From CAWUEZ02 sp963921355 (lineage in GTDB: Bacteria; Pseudomonadota; Alphaproteobacteria; Thalassobaculales; Thalassobaculaceae), in assembly GCA_963921355.3 (NCBI GenBank), contig OZ001190.1, forward strand, positions 930,001 to 994,000: a stretch of DNA of 64,000 bases, written 5' to 3'. A model generated the notes under the pieces. That model saw nothing but the letters and a program-made list of their open reading frames with translations, made no database searches and was not told the origin of the DNA. The position numbers and the translations under genes are program-made. How positions within the stretch are numbered: position 1 is the stretch's first letter; the number at the start of each line of letters is the position of its first letter. Shown piece by piece: positions 8,192 through 19,208 of this stretch.

Positions 8192-9801
8192 CAGGCGGCC
8201 CGGCGCACCCCGGCGGCCTTGATCCGATCGTCGACGAAGGCTTCGAACGGCTTGAAATTCTCTTCGAACCGGCCGCGCAGCTCGGTCGCCGTGGTGTCGT
8301 AGGCGCCGGTATCGCGCCACACGCCCCGCGGCTTCAGTACTTCGCTCGGCACGTCGGGACAGGCTTCCGGCACCAGCAGACCGAACTGGCCATCGGGGTG
8401 CACCGGCGCATCCCCCAGACGCCCGTCGAGGGCGGCCCGCACCATCGCCCGTGTATAGGCGATCTTCATACGCTCGCCGCCGGCGCCGGCCCGGCCACCG
8501 GACCAGCCGGTGTTGACCAGCCAGCAGGTCGCCCCGTGCCGGGCGATCCGCTCGCGCAGCATCTCGCCATAGACGCTCGGATGGCGCGGCATGAACGGTG
8601 CCTCGAAACAGGTCGAGAAGGTCGCCTGCGGCTCGGTCACGCCTTTCTCGGTCCCCGCGACCCGCGCGGTGTATCCCGACAGGAAGTGATACATCGCCTG
8701 TTCCGGCGTCAGCCGGGCGATCGGCGGCAGCACGCCGAACGCATCCGCCGTCAGCATCACCACGTTCACCGGATGGCCGGCCATGCCGTCGGCGCTGGTG
8801 TTGGGGATGAAGTCGATCGGATAGCACGCCCGGGTGTTCTCGGTCAGGCGGTCGTCATCCAGGTTCAGCCGCCGGTTGACCGCATCCATGACCACGTTCT
8901 CCAGCACCGTGCCGAACCGGTGGGTGGCCGACCAGATCTCGGGTTCGGCCGCCTCGGACAGGCGGATCACCTTGGCGTAGCAACCGCCCTCGAAGTTGAA
9001 GATGCCGTTGTCGGACCAGCCGTGCTCGTCGTCCCCGATCAGGGTCCGCGACCCGTCCGCCGACAGGGTCGTCTTCCCGGTCCCCGACAGGCCGAAGAAG
9101 ATCGCCGAATCCCCTTTGGGACCGATGTTGGCCGAACAGTGCATCGGCATCACGCCACGGTCCGGCAGCAGGTAGTTCAGAACTCCGAAGATCGATTTCT
9201 TGATCTCGCCGGCATAGGAACTGCCGCCGATCAGGATCATCCGACGATCGAAGTCGACCAGGATGAAGGTCGAGGACCGCACCCCGTCCTGCTCGCCGCG
9301 GGCCGCAAGGCCCGGAGCATGCAGGATCGTGAAGGACGGCTCAAACCCCTGCAGGTCCTCGACCGGCGGACGGATGAACATGTTGCGGGCGAACAGGTTC
9401 TGCCAGGCGGTCTCGGTCACCACCCGCACCGGCAGGCGGTAGGTCGGGTCGGCCCCGGCATAGCAGTCGAGCACGAAGGCATCGCGGCCGAGGTAGTAGG
9501 CCTGGACGCGGGCGTACATCGCGTCAAACACCGAGCGGTCGATCGGCTGGTTGATCGCGCCCCAATCGACCGTGCTCGCCGTGGTCGCATCGCGCACGAT
9601 GGACCGGTCCTTCGGCGACCGGCCCGTGTGCTCGCCGGTCGCCACCACGATGGCACCGTCGGCGGACAGGGCGCCTTCGCCCCGGCGGATCGCATATTCC
9701 GTCAACTCGGCCGGGCCGAGGTTCCAATGGATGTCCGCCAAGTGTGTGAGGCCGTGCTGATCCAGTCCAAAGCGACTGGCATGCGCGCCGTGGATGCCCA
9801 C
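8191..9801 (-). CDS. pckA: Phosphoenolpyruvate carboxykinase (ATP)
   Basis: A 536-residue enzyme that converts oxaloacetate plus ATP to PEP plus CO2, the first committed step of gluconeogenesis. The kinase P-loop FGLSGTGKTTLSADGS, the PEPCK-specific MHCSANIGPKG, and the metal/nucleotide motif GDDEHGWSDNGIFNFEGG are all intact. The start is taken as GTG 9801 (reading GIHGAHASRFGLDQHGL): GGAGAGG lies 5 bases upstream, while in-frame codons up to 9879 are not conserved. The downstream-encoded neighbour pgk on the same strand places two gluconeogenic/glycolytic enzymes together. Confidence 0.97.
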   Translation of the reverse strand: MGIHGAHASRFGLDQHGLTHLADIHWNLGPAELTEYAIRRGEGALSADGAIVVATGEHTGRSPKDRSIVRDATTASTVDWGAINQPIDRSVFDAMYARVQAYYLGRDAFVLDCYAGADPTYRLPVRVVTETAWQNLFARNMFIRPPVEDLQGFEPSFTILHAPGLAARGEQDGVRSSTFILVDFDRRMILIGGSSYAGEIKKSIFGVLNYLLPDRGVMPMHCSANIGPKGDSAIFFGLSGTGKTTLSADGSRTLIGDDEHGWSDNGIFNFEGGCYAKVIRLSEAAEPEIWSATHRFGTVLENVVMDAVNRRLNLDDDRLTENTRACYPIDFIPNTSADGMAGHPVNVVMLTADAFGVLPPIARLTPEQAMYHFLSGYTARVAGTEKGVTEPQATFSTCFEAPFMPRHPSVYGEMLRERIARHGATCWLVNTGWSGGRAGAGGERMKIAYTRAMVRAALDGRLGDAPVHPDGQFGLLVPEACPDVPSEVLKPRGVWRDTGAYDTTATELRGRFEENFKPFEAFVDDRIKAAGVRRAA

Positions 9802-9924
9802 CGTTTCCTCTCCTTTTCCATAGATCCGGCTCGTAGCGGCCGGTTCGGTTGGGATAGGCGAACTGTCACCGAAACGCAACGATCCGGGCGAAGATATCCA
9901 CAGGGAATCGCGGCACGACAGCGC

Positions 9925-11118
9925 TCACGATTTCAGAACAGCGACGCCCGGCAGATCCTTGCCTTCCAGCCATTCCAGGAAGGCACCACCAGCGGTGGAA
10001 ACATAGGAGAACCGCTCCAACACCCCGGCGTGGGCGAGCGCCGCCACGGTATCGCCACCACCGGCCACCGACAGGATCTGCCCGCGATCCGTGAGATCGG
10101 CGGCGATCCGGGCCAGGGCATTGGTGCCGGCATCGAATGGCGGCACTTCGAAGGCGCCCAGCGGGCCGTTCCACAACACGGTCTTGCAGGTCGCCAGCCG
10201 ATCGCCGATCGCGGCGACGCTGCGCGGTCCGACATCCAGGATCATCTGTTCGCCTGGGACCGCGGCGACGTCGACCGTGGCTGTGGCGACCCCGGCTGCC
10301 AGGGTGTCGGCGACCACGGCATCCAGGGCGAGCACGATCTCGCAGCCCGACGCGGCCGCCTTGGCGGTGATGTCACGCGCCGTCTCCGCCAGATCCCGTT
10401 CGGCGAGCGAGCGGCCGATCTCCACGCCATCGGCGAACAGGAACGTGTTCGCCATGCCGCCGCCGATCGCCAGGACGTCGACCTTGGCAACCAGATTGGC
10501 CAGCAGGTCGAGCTTGGTGCTGACCTTGGCGCCGCCGACCACGGCCGCGACCGGGCGCTCCGGTTGTTCCAGCGCCCGGGTCAGGGCTTCCAGTTCGGCC
10601 TGCATGAGGCGCCCGGCGCGGGCCGGCAGCCGCCGGGCGACACCGTCGATCGAGCCGTGGGCGCGGTGGGCGGCGGAGAACGCGTCATTCACATAGAGAT
10701 CGCCGAGTGCCGCCAGGGCGTCGGCGAAAGCCGCGTCATTGGCTTCTTCGCCCGGGTGAAAGCGCAGGTTCTCCAGCAGCACGACATCGCCGTCGCTCAG
10801 CGCCGCCACCGCCGCCTCCGCCGCCGGGCCGATGCAGTCCTCCGCAAACGCCACCGGCCGGCCGACGGCAGCGGTCAGCGGGTCGACAATGGGCCGCAGC
10901 GACATGTCCGCAACCCGCGCCCCTTTAGGCCGGCCATAATGCGACACGACGATGACCCGCGCGCCGTTGCGGCTCAACTCGGCGACGGTCGGCGCGGCGC
11001 GCTCGATGCGGGTGGCGTCGGTCACCCGGCCGTCCTTCATCGGCACGTTGAGATCGAGGCGCAGCAGCACGCGCTTGCCCGCAACGTCGGCCCCCTCCAG
11101 GGTCCGGTAGTTGGTCAT
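9925..11118 (-). CDS. pgk: Phosphoglycerate kinase
   Basis: A 397-residue enzyme of normal length that interconverts 1,3-bisphosphoglycerate/ADP and 3-phosphoglycerate/ATP. The N-domain signature LLRLDLNVPMKDGRVTDATR, the basic-patch text VVSHYGRPKG and SAAHRAHGS, and the nucleotide-domain text GGAKVSTKLDLL and VAGGGDTVAAL are present. The ATG at 11118 is preceded by GGGGAG. The gene lies directly upstream of pckA on the same strand with a 123-base gap, and diverges from a methyltransferase gene. Confidence 0.98.
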   Translation of the reverse strand: MTNYRTLEGADVAGKRVLLRLDLNVPMKDGRVTDATRIERAAPTVAELSRNGARVIVVSHYGRPKGARVADMSLRPIVDPLTAAVGRPVAFAEDCIGPAAEAAVAALSDGDVVLLENLRFHPGEEANDAAFADALAALGDLYVNDAFSAAHRAHGSIDGVARRLPARAGRLMQAELEALTRALEQPERPVAAVVGGAKVSTKLDLLANLVAKVDVLAIGGGMANTFLFADGVEIGRSLAERDLAETARDITAKAAASGCEIVLALDAVVADTLAAGVATATVDVAAVPGEQMILDVGPRSVAAIGDRLATCKTVLWNGPLGAFEVPPFDAGTNALARIAADLTDRGQILSVAGGGDTVAALAHAGVLERFSYVSTAGGAFLEWLEGKDLPGVAVLKS

Positions 11119-11253
11119 GGTCTTCTCCCCCGTTCCGCTCGATCTCCGCTGGCGCCGCGGATGTGCCATAGTGCGGCGGATGCGACAAGAGAGCGCGCAC
11201 CGGAACCCGCAAGAATCGGTTGAAGCGGCCGGCGCCCGGTGCATGTTGATGGT

Positions 11254-12318
11254 ATGAGCACAGCCGCCTCCCGCGCCGCCATGGTCGGCTTCGACATTGG
11301 ACAGGGAACCCGGATCGCCTGGTATCTCGGACACTATGCCGCCACCCGGGCCTGGTTCTCACGCATCGAGCCGACGCGGACCCGGCCGAGCCCTCGGGCG
11401 CGGCTAGCCGGCGCCCGGATCCAGGGCGCGCTGGCCCGGGGCGCGCTCGAGCTGATGCGCCAGGATGCCCGCAACGTGCGTCGCGGCATTTATCCGGTGC
11501 CCTCGGACACCGCGCCGCGCGCCGGTGCGGTGGCCGAAATCGCCGGATACTGGCGCGACCTGCCGAAGGTGGCGTTGCGCCGCCGCACCCGGACGGCCCA
11601 AGAGCCGTTTGCCGACGGTGAAGCCCGCGACGCCTATCCCCGCTACTACCTGCAGAACTTTCATTTCCAGTCCGGCGGCTGGCTGAGCGCGGAATCCGCC
11701 GCCCTGTACGACACCCAGGTCGAGGTCCTGTTCTGCGGCCTGGCCCAGGCGATGCGGCGCCAGGGGGTGGTGCCGGTCGTCGATTGGCTGCGTGCCAACA
11801 GCGCCCCAGACGGAGCGGGCAAGCGGCTCGTGGACCTCGGGACCGGTACCGGGGCCATGGTGGCGGCGCTGCGCGATGCCGCGCCGGCCCTGGAGATCAC
11901 CGGGCTCGATCTGTCGCCGGCCTACCTGGAGCGGGCCCGCGATCATCTCGGCGGCGACGCGGCGGCCTGGCTGCAGGCCCCGGCGGAGGCCATCCCGCTG
12001 GACGACGCCTCGACCGACCTGGTGACCGCCACCTATCTGTTCCACGAGTTGCCGAAGAAGATCCGCATCCAGGTCCTGGCCGAGACCCGGCGGATCCTGA
12101 GTCCGGGCGGCCGGTTCGTCCTGACCGACTCGCTGCAGCTCGGCGACACACCGCTCCTGGATCCGGTGCTGAGCAGCTTCCCCGAGCAGTTCCACGAGCC
12201 CTACTACGCCGACTGGATCGCCGGCGGCACCGAGGCCCTGCTCACCGAAGCCGGTTTCCGGGTCGTCGACACCCGGCCCGCCTATCTCTCCAAGGTCTTC
12301 GTCGCCGAGCGGGCCTGA
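11254..12318 (+). CDS. Class I SAM-dependent methyltransferase
   Basis: A 354-residue protein. The second half is a Rossmann methyltransferase: motif I LVDLGTGTGAMVAAL at about residue 190, GLDLSPAYLERARDHL as motif II, and LSPGGRFVLTDS as the post-motif. The first ~180 residues form an extension with YPRYYLQNFHFQSGGWLSAESAALYD, recurrent in a family of uncharacterised methyltransferases. The substrate is unknown. ATG 11254 is chosen over a TTG 15 bases upstream. The gene diverges from pgk and is convergent with the ABC permease gene across a repeat block. Confidence 0.8.
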   Translation: MSTAASRAAMVGFDIGQGTRIAWYLGHYAATRAWFSRIEPTRTRPSPRARLAGARIQGALARGALELMRQDARNVRRGIYPVPSDTAPRAGAVAEIAGYWRDLPKVALRRRTRTAQEPFADGEARDAYPRYYLQNFHFQSGGWLSAESAALYDTQVEVLFCGLAQAMRRQGVVPVVDWLRANSAPDGAGKRLVDLGTGTGAMVAALRDAAPALEITGLDLSPAYLERARDHLGGDAAAWLQAPAEAIPLDDASTDLVTATYLFHELPKKIRIQVLAETRRILSPGGRFVLTDSLQLGDTPLLDPVLSSFPEQFHEPYYADWIAGGTEALLTEAGFRVVDTRPAYLSKVFVAERA

Positions 12319-12607
12319 CCGGATCCCGGCCATCGCTGCGCTCTGCCGGGATGACGGCGGAGAGGACCCGTCATCCCGGTTCGACCGGAAGGTCGAGACC
12401 GGGACCTCATGGGACGGCGGGGTCCCGGCCGTCACCCGCATCGGAGTGCGGGCTCCCCCCGGATTTAATCCGGGGGGATGACGGTGGAAAGCGGATCACC
12501 CCCTCACGTCATCCCGGTTCGACCAGCGGTCGAGACCGGGACCTCATGGGACGGCAGAGTCCCGGCCGGCTCTGCGCACCGCCGGGATGACGAATGTCGA
12601 TGCAGCT
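12319..12607. repeat. Composite repeat block with duplicated 60-base unit
   Basis: This gap between two convergent genes is made of repeat sequence. A 60-base unit starting GTCATCCCGGTTCGACC and ending GTCCCGGCC occurs at 12371-12430 and 12508-12567 with few differences. Between them a near-perfect hairpin is built from CCCCCCGGATT and AATCCGGGGGG (12455-12477). The outer ends (CTGCCGGGATGACGG and GCCGCCGGGATGACG-like text) are also related. No gene is seen in it. It may act as a bidirectional terminator. Confidence 0.8.
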
Positions 12608-13783
12608 TTATTTGTAAGGATCCGCCGCGTCGCGCAGTCCGTCACCGAAGAAGTTGAACGCCAGCACCACCATGATCACCGGGATCACCGACGTCATGAT
12701 CCACGGATACAGTTCGACGGCGTTGATGTTCTGGGCCTCGGTGAGCAGGACACCCCAACTGGTGATCGGCGGTCTGAGCCCGAGGCCGAGGAAGGACAGG
12801 GCCGTCTCGCCGAGGATCATGGTCGGGATCGACAGGGTGGCCGAGGCAATCAGATGGCTCATGAAGCTCGGCAGCAGGTGGCGGCCGATGATCCGGGTCG
12901 GCTTGGCCCCCATCAGCTCGGCGGCGACGCAGAAATCCTCCTCGCGCAGACTGAGCAGTTTCGAGCGCACCGCTCTTGCAAGTCCGGTCCAGTCGAGCAG
13001 TCCGAGGATCAGGGTGATCCCGAAATAAACCAGGATCGGTGACCAGGTCACCGGCAGCGCCGCCGACAGCGCCATCCACAGAGGCAGTTCCGGGAATGAC
13101 CGGATGACCTCGATCAGCCGCTGCACGGAGGAGTCGACCCAGCCGCCGTAGTAGCCGGCCAGGCCGCCGATCGCGATGCCGAGCACGAAGCTGACGGCGA
13201 TGCCGATCAAGCCCACGGTCAGCGAGATCCGGGTGCCGTAGACGATGCGCGAGAACATGTCCCGGCCCAGCCGGTCGGTGCCGAGCAGGAACAGGGTGCC
13301 GCCCTCGGCCGGGCAGATCAGGTGGGTATCGGCATCGAACAGGCCCCAGAACTTGTAGGGATCGCCGGAGCAGAGGAACCGGATCGGCTGCACCTTGTCC
13401 GGGTTCGGCGTGTAGACCCGCTTCAGGGTGCGCAGATCCAGCTCGTAGTCGAAGCCGAACACATAGGGGCCGACGAAACGCCCGTCATGGAACAGGTGCA
13501 CGCCCTGGGGCGGGGCGTAGATGTGGTCGGTGTGGCGGGTCGCGAGCGCGTAGGGGGCGATCAGCTCGGAGATCAGGATCGAGGCATACAGGAACGCCAG
13601 AAACAGGCCGCAGACGACGGCGAGCCGGTGACGCTTGAGCTTCCACCACATCATCCGCCACTGGGACGCCATGTAGTAGCGTTCCTGCTCCGGCGTCAGG
13701 GTGTCGTCCTGGTGCGGATCGAACGGGGCGGTGTCGACGAAATGCCGCGCCTTGGGCCGTGGCGGGGTGCCGGACACGCTCAT
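12608..13783 (-). CDS. Oligopeptide-type ABC transporter permease (OppC/YejE-like)
   Basis: A 391-residue inner-membrane permease. After a cytoplasmic leader, TM1 (LAVVCGLFLAFLYASILI) is followed by an unusually long exported loop of about 100 residues holding DRLGRDMFSRIVYGTRISL at its end. The BPD core of five more helices follows. The EAA loop AAELMGAKPTRIIGRHLLP contacts the ATPase. It pairs with the permease encoded just upstream (4-base overlap) and with the ATPase and binding protein of the same operon. A long loop between TM1 and TM2 is seen in YejE-like permeases. The substrate, peptide or other oligomer, is not known. Confidence 0.9.
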   Translation of the reverse strand: MSVSGTPPRPKARHFVDTAPFDPHQDDTLTPEQERYYMASQWRMMWWKLKRHRLAVVCGLFLAFLYASILISELIAPYALATRHTDHIYAPPQGVHLFHDGRFVGPYVFGFDYELDLRTLKRVYTPNPDKVQPIRFLCSGDPYKFWGLFDADTHLICPAEGGTLFLLGTDRLGRDMFSRIVYGTRISLTVGLIGIAVSFVLGIAIGGLAGYYGGWVDSSVQRLIEVIRSFPELPLWMALSAALPVTWSPILVYFGITLILGLLDWTGLARAVRSKLLSLREEDFCVAAELMGAKPTRIIGRHLLPSFMSHLIASATLSIPTMILGETALSFLGLGLRPPITSWGVLLTEAQNINAVELYPWIMTSVIPVIMVVLAFNFFGDGLRDAADPYK

Positions 13784-14778
13784 CGCGCGGTCCCCCCACC
13801 GAGCCGGATGCGCGGATCAAGCCAGGCCAAGGCCAGATCGGACAGCAGCATGCCGAAGACCGTCAGAATGGCCAGGAACATCAGGAACGATCCGGCGAGG
13901 TACATGTCCTGGCTCTGCAACGCCCCGATCAGCATCGGTCCGGTTGTCGGCAGCGAGAGCACCATCGCCACGACCGCCGACCCGGACACCACCTGGGGCA
14001 GCATGTTCCCGATATCGGCGATGAACGGGTTCAGCGCCATGCGCAGCGGGTACTTCATCAGCGCCCGGAACGGCGGCAACCCCTTGGCCCGGGCCGTGAT
14101 GACGTACTGCTTCTGAAGCTCATCCAGCAGGTTGGCGCGCAGCCGGCGAATCATGGCGGCGGTTCCGGCGGTGCCGATCACCACCACCGGTACCCACAGA
14201 TGTTCGAGCACCGAAAGGATCTTGCCCCAGGTCCACGGCTGGTCGATGTAGCTCGGGTCCATCAGGCCGCCGATCGAGGTCCCGAACCAGACATTGGCGA
14301 AGTACAGCAGGATCAGCGCCAGCAGGAAGTTCGGCGTCGCCAGCCCGAGGAAACCGATGAAGGTGAGCGAGTAGTCGCCGACGCTGTACTGGTGGGTCGC
14401 CGAGTAGATCCCGATCGGGAACGAGACCAGATAGATGAAGAAGATCGTCGTGAAGTTCAGCACAATGGTCAGAGCCACGCGATCGCCGACCACATCGGTC
14501 ACCGGCAGCTGATACTCGAAGCTGTAGCCGAAATCGCCCTGCAGCATGCCGAACGCCCACACGACGTATTGCTGCCAATACGGCTTGTCCAAACCGTATT
14601 GCGACCTGAGCGCGTCGATCTTCGCCTGATCGACCGCCTCTCCCTGGCTCTCCATCTCGGCGATCAGGGTCGACAGGTAGTCGCCCGGCGGCAGCTGAAT
14701 GATGATGAAGGTGATGATGCTGATGGCGACCAGTGTGGGCACCATGATCAGCAGGCGGCGGGCGAGATAGTCGATCAC
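13780..14778 (-). CDS. Oligopeptide-type ABC transporter permease (OppB/YejB-like)
   Basis: A 332-residue permease with TM1 LARRLLIMVPTLVAISIITF and an OppB-type extracellular region (QLPPGDYLSTLI; LRSQYGLDKPYWQQY). The EAA motif is YVITARAKGLPPFRALMKYPL. A GTG start at 14778 is supported by GGAGG seven bases upstream. Its stop overlaps the start of the second permease as ATGA. With the ATPase and solute-binding protein it forms one importer. Confidence 0.92.
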   Translation of the reverse strand: MIDYLARRLLIMVPTLVAISIITFIIIQLPPGDYLSTLIAEMESQGEAVDQAKIDALRSQYGLDKPYWQQYVVWAFGMLQGDFGYSFEYQLPVTDVVGDRVALTIVLNFTTIFFIYLVSFPIGIYSATHQYSVGDYSLTFIGFLGLATPNFLLALILLYFANVWFGTSIGGLMDPSYIDQPWTWGKILSVLEHLWVPVVVIGTAGTAAMIRRLRANLLDELQKQYVITARAKGLPPFRALMKYPLRMALNPFIADIGNMLPQVVSGSAVVAMVLSLPTTGPMLIGALQSQDMYLAGSFLMFLAILTVFGMLLSDLALAWLDPRIRLGGGTAR

Positions 14779-14782
14779 AGGG

Positions 14783-16761
14783 CTACCTCCGATCCCGAAC
14801 GGCGGCGGTCAGCACCTCTTCGGAAGTGCGCGGCCGCGCCGGGCCGAGGAAGAAGGTATCCGGCCGGTAGATCCCGAAATGGGCGCCAGGATCCCAGTTG
14901 TAGACCCCCTGGACCGGCACGTTGTGCAGTTCCAGGTCGACGACCACCGGCTGCAGCACGCCGGCGACCAGCCCGATCGTGTAGACCTGATCGGTCCAGA
15001 TCTTGAGCATACGATGCCAGATCTCGGTCCGGCCCGCGACGCTCTGGCTGCCGCGCCACTCGTCATAGAGGGAGAGAAGCTCCGTCGCCTCGGGCAGATC
15101 CGGCGCCTCACCCGCCTTGCCCTTGGTCTGGTAATACTGTCCCCAGCGCGGCCACATGTACTGGGTCTGGGCGGTCGGCGCGAACTCGCTGGGGCTGGAG
15201 TTGGCGCTCGGAACGCCGTTCTCGAGACCGAACCAGACCGCCATCATGGTCTGACCCGCGAAGATCCGGTTGCGGAAGACCGTGCGCTCCGACGGCCGCG
15301 TGTAGAGCTTGATCCCGGCACGAGCCCAGGTGTCGTGCAGCAGTTCGAGCAGGTCGGTCTCCTCCGTGCTCTCGCCGGCGGTCTCGACGATGATCTCCGC
15401 CGGGCGACCGTCAGGCAGCAGGCGGATCCCCTGGTCGTTCCGCTCCGTCAGGCCGATCTCATCCAGCAGCCGGTTGGCGGCCTCGAGGTTGAACGCGGCC
15501 CAGCGATCCCGGTACTCCGCCCGATACAGCGGCGAGTCGGGCAGGATCGTGTTGTTGCCGCCGAGCGCCAGGCCGAAATAGATCACCTCGTTGATCTCGC
15601 GGCGATTGACGGCGAGCGACAACGCCCGCCGGAACCGCACGTCGCGCATCAGAGCGCGCCACTCGGGATCCTCGATGTTCAGGTTCGGGTAGAGGGCGAC
15701 ATGCGCCCCCTTGGCGGTCCGCCAGAGATAGGTCTCGTACCCGCCCCGTTCCTCGCCCTGACGCAGGAAGGTGTAGTCGTCGAACGACAGGTAGCGGGCC
15801 TGCAGGCTGCTCTCCCCGGCTCCTGTCTTGGCCGGGATCAGCCCCGACGAGGCGATCTGGAAGACCACCTTGTCGATATACGGCAGCTGGCGGCCGGTGC
15901 TGTCGACCTTGTGGTAGTAGGGATTGCGCTCGAACACGAAACGGTTGGACGGCGGTTTGGTGGTGGCCCGCCAGGGCTGCAGGGTCGGCAGGGTCGGATT
16001 GTCGAACTTGTACATGTTGTCGGCCCGATTGTGCAGCTGCGCCCAGCTGCGCGCCTGGGCTTCCTCGACATGGGCCTTGAGTTCGTCCTGGTCGGCATAG
16101 CGCGTGTGATAGCGCTTCAGGTAATGCGCCGGCCGGTACAGATAGAGCGGCCGCGCGCCGGCCAATTTAGGCAGAAAATCCGGGTTCGGCTGAGTCCAGC
16201 TGTAGCGGACCCGGGTCGACGACAGAATTTCGACCAGCGGCGCCTCGCCATTCACCAGCAGGCTGCTCGGCGGGCCGGTCGGCGACAGCTCCTCGTTATT
16301 GGCGACGTCTTCCCAGAAGTAGCGGAAGTCCTCGGCCGTGAACGGTGCTCCGTCCGACCAGCGATGGCCCTCACGCAGCACGAAGGTGAAGGACCGGTTG
16401 GCGTCGACGATGACCTCGGCGGCCAGGTCCGGCTGCAGCTCGAACGTGGCCGGATCGTAGCCGAGCAGCCGGGCGTAGCCGTAGACCACCATCTGGCGTG
16501 AATCCTTGGCGCGCCCCATGACCATCTCGAGGGTGCCGCCGTAGCTTCCAGGCTCCTTGTTCTCGTCCGCGAGATCGACGACCAGCGGTTCGGTTGGAAG
16601 CCGTGCGGCCATTTCCGGCAGCGCACCGGATCCCACCCGATCAGCCAGCACCGGGGGTTCAGCGGCGCCGGCCGGGGTGCCGAGCATCGCTGCCGTCACC
16701 AGCGCGCCGGCATAGACTGCCTGACCCGGGAGCAGGGTTCTGATCAACCTCGACACAGCCT

Positions 16762-16765
<4 letters not shown>
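14783..16765 (-). CDS. Periplasmic oligopeptide-type solute-binding protein (SBP_bac_5)
   Basis: A 660-residue exported binding protein. A signal peptide ends near GTPAGAAEPP. The SBP_bac_5 fold is shown by LREGHRWSDGAPFTAEDFRYFWEDV, the binding-lobe return RFRRALSLAVNRREINEVIYFG and a long C-terminal lobe. It is larger than the typical ~540-residue OppA/DppA and resembles the long YejA-like group. It starts in an ATGA overlap with the ATPase stop, and delivers substrate to the two permeases encoded downstream. The ligand could be peptides or, given the linked glycosyltransferase genes, a glycopeptide or oligosaccharide. Confidence 0.9.
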
Positions 16766-18651
<1,886 letters not shown>

Positions 18652-18653
18652 GT

Positions 18654-19208
18654 TCAGGCCCCCTCGCGCCCGCCGGCCGGGCCTGCGCCCTCGCCGTCGG
18701 ATCCCGTGTCTGTGTCGGCGGTCTCCTGCGCTGGCCCCAGCAGTCCCAGCGCGCGCAGATTGTCCTGTGTGGTCGGCGACAGTTCAAGTGCGTTCCGGCG
18801 GGCCACCAGAAAGCAATGCCGGGCCACGGTGTCGAAGTCTTCCAGGGAGGACTCCATGGCCAGCCGGCGTGCGCCGTCGCCGACCTTCAGTTCCATCCAG
18901 CCGCCTTCCTTGTCGCGCCGGGTGGAGAAGTACCGCAACTCGAACTCGCGCATGTCGTCCCATGGAATTGTCAGCGCCCGCGGCCCGACCCGGCGAATGC
19001 TGCTTGCGTCGATCTCGATCGCTTGGCTGGCCCGCATCCAGGTGCGCACGACATAAATGCCGAACAGGGTTGCCAGGCCGGAGAAGATCACCGTGATCGT
19101 CGTGGCCAGCGGCGTTGCCACCAGGGGCAGACCGGTAACCGCCAGGCCGACGCCGCCCCGGGCATAGTCTGCGACAATGGCGCCGCGCGGATAGCGGTGC
19201 GTCGTCAA
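18654..19208 (-). CDS. Uncharacterised small membrane protein (PH-like soluble domain)
   Basis: A 184-residue protein. Two adjacent hydrophobic segments (GVGLAVTGLPLVATPLATTI and ITVIFSGLATLFGIYVV) are followed by a soluble domain with IDASSIRRVGPRALTIPWDDM and an acidic tail (TADTDTGSDGEG). The pattern of two helices plus a beta-rich domain resembles bacterial PH-domain membrane proteins, but no specific family is recognised. The start is TTG 19208, with AAGGAG 7 bases upstream; this TTG overlaps the previous gene's TGA (TTGA). It lies between the glycosyltransferase genes and the importer genes in one operon. Confidence 0.65.
   Translation of the reverse strand: MTTHRYPRGAIVADYARGGVGLAVTGLPLVATPLATTITVIFSGLATLFGIYVVRTWMRASQAIEIDASSIRRVGPRALTIPWDDMREFELRYFSTRRDKEGGWMELKVGDGARRLAMESSLEDFDTVARHCFLVARRNALELSPTTQDNLRALGLLGPAQETADTDTGSDGEGAGPAGGREGA

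Noticed and set aside
8398..11223. 941-codon open frame antisense to pckA and pgk
   Set aside because: It lies opposite two well-conserved enzymes and its product is Arg/Gly/His-rich with no domain; typical of third-position GC in high-GC genomes.
12371..12567. Possible insertion sequence ends
   Set aside because: The 60-base repeats have no transposase between or near them and no target duplication; better read as dispersed intergenic repeats.
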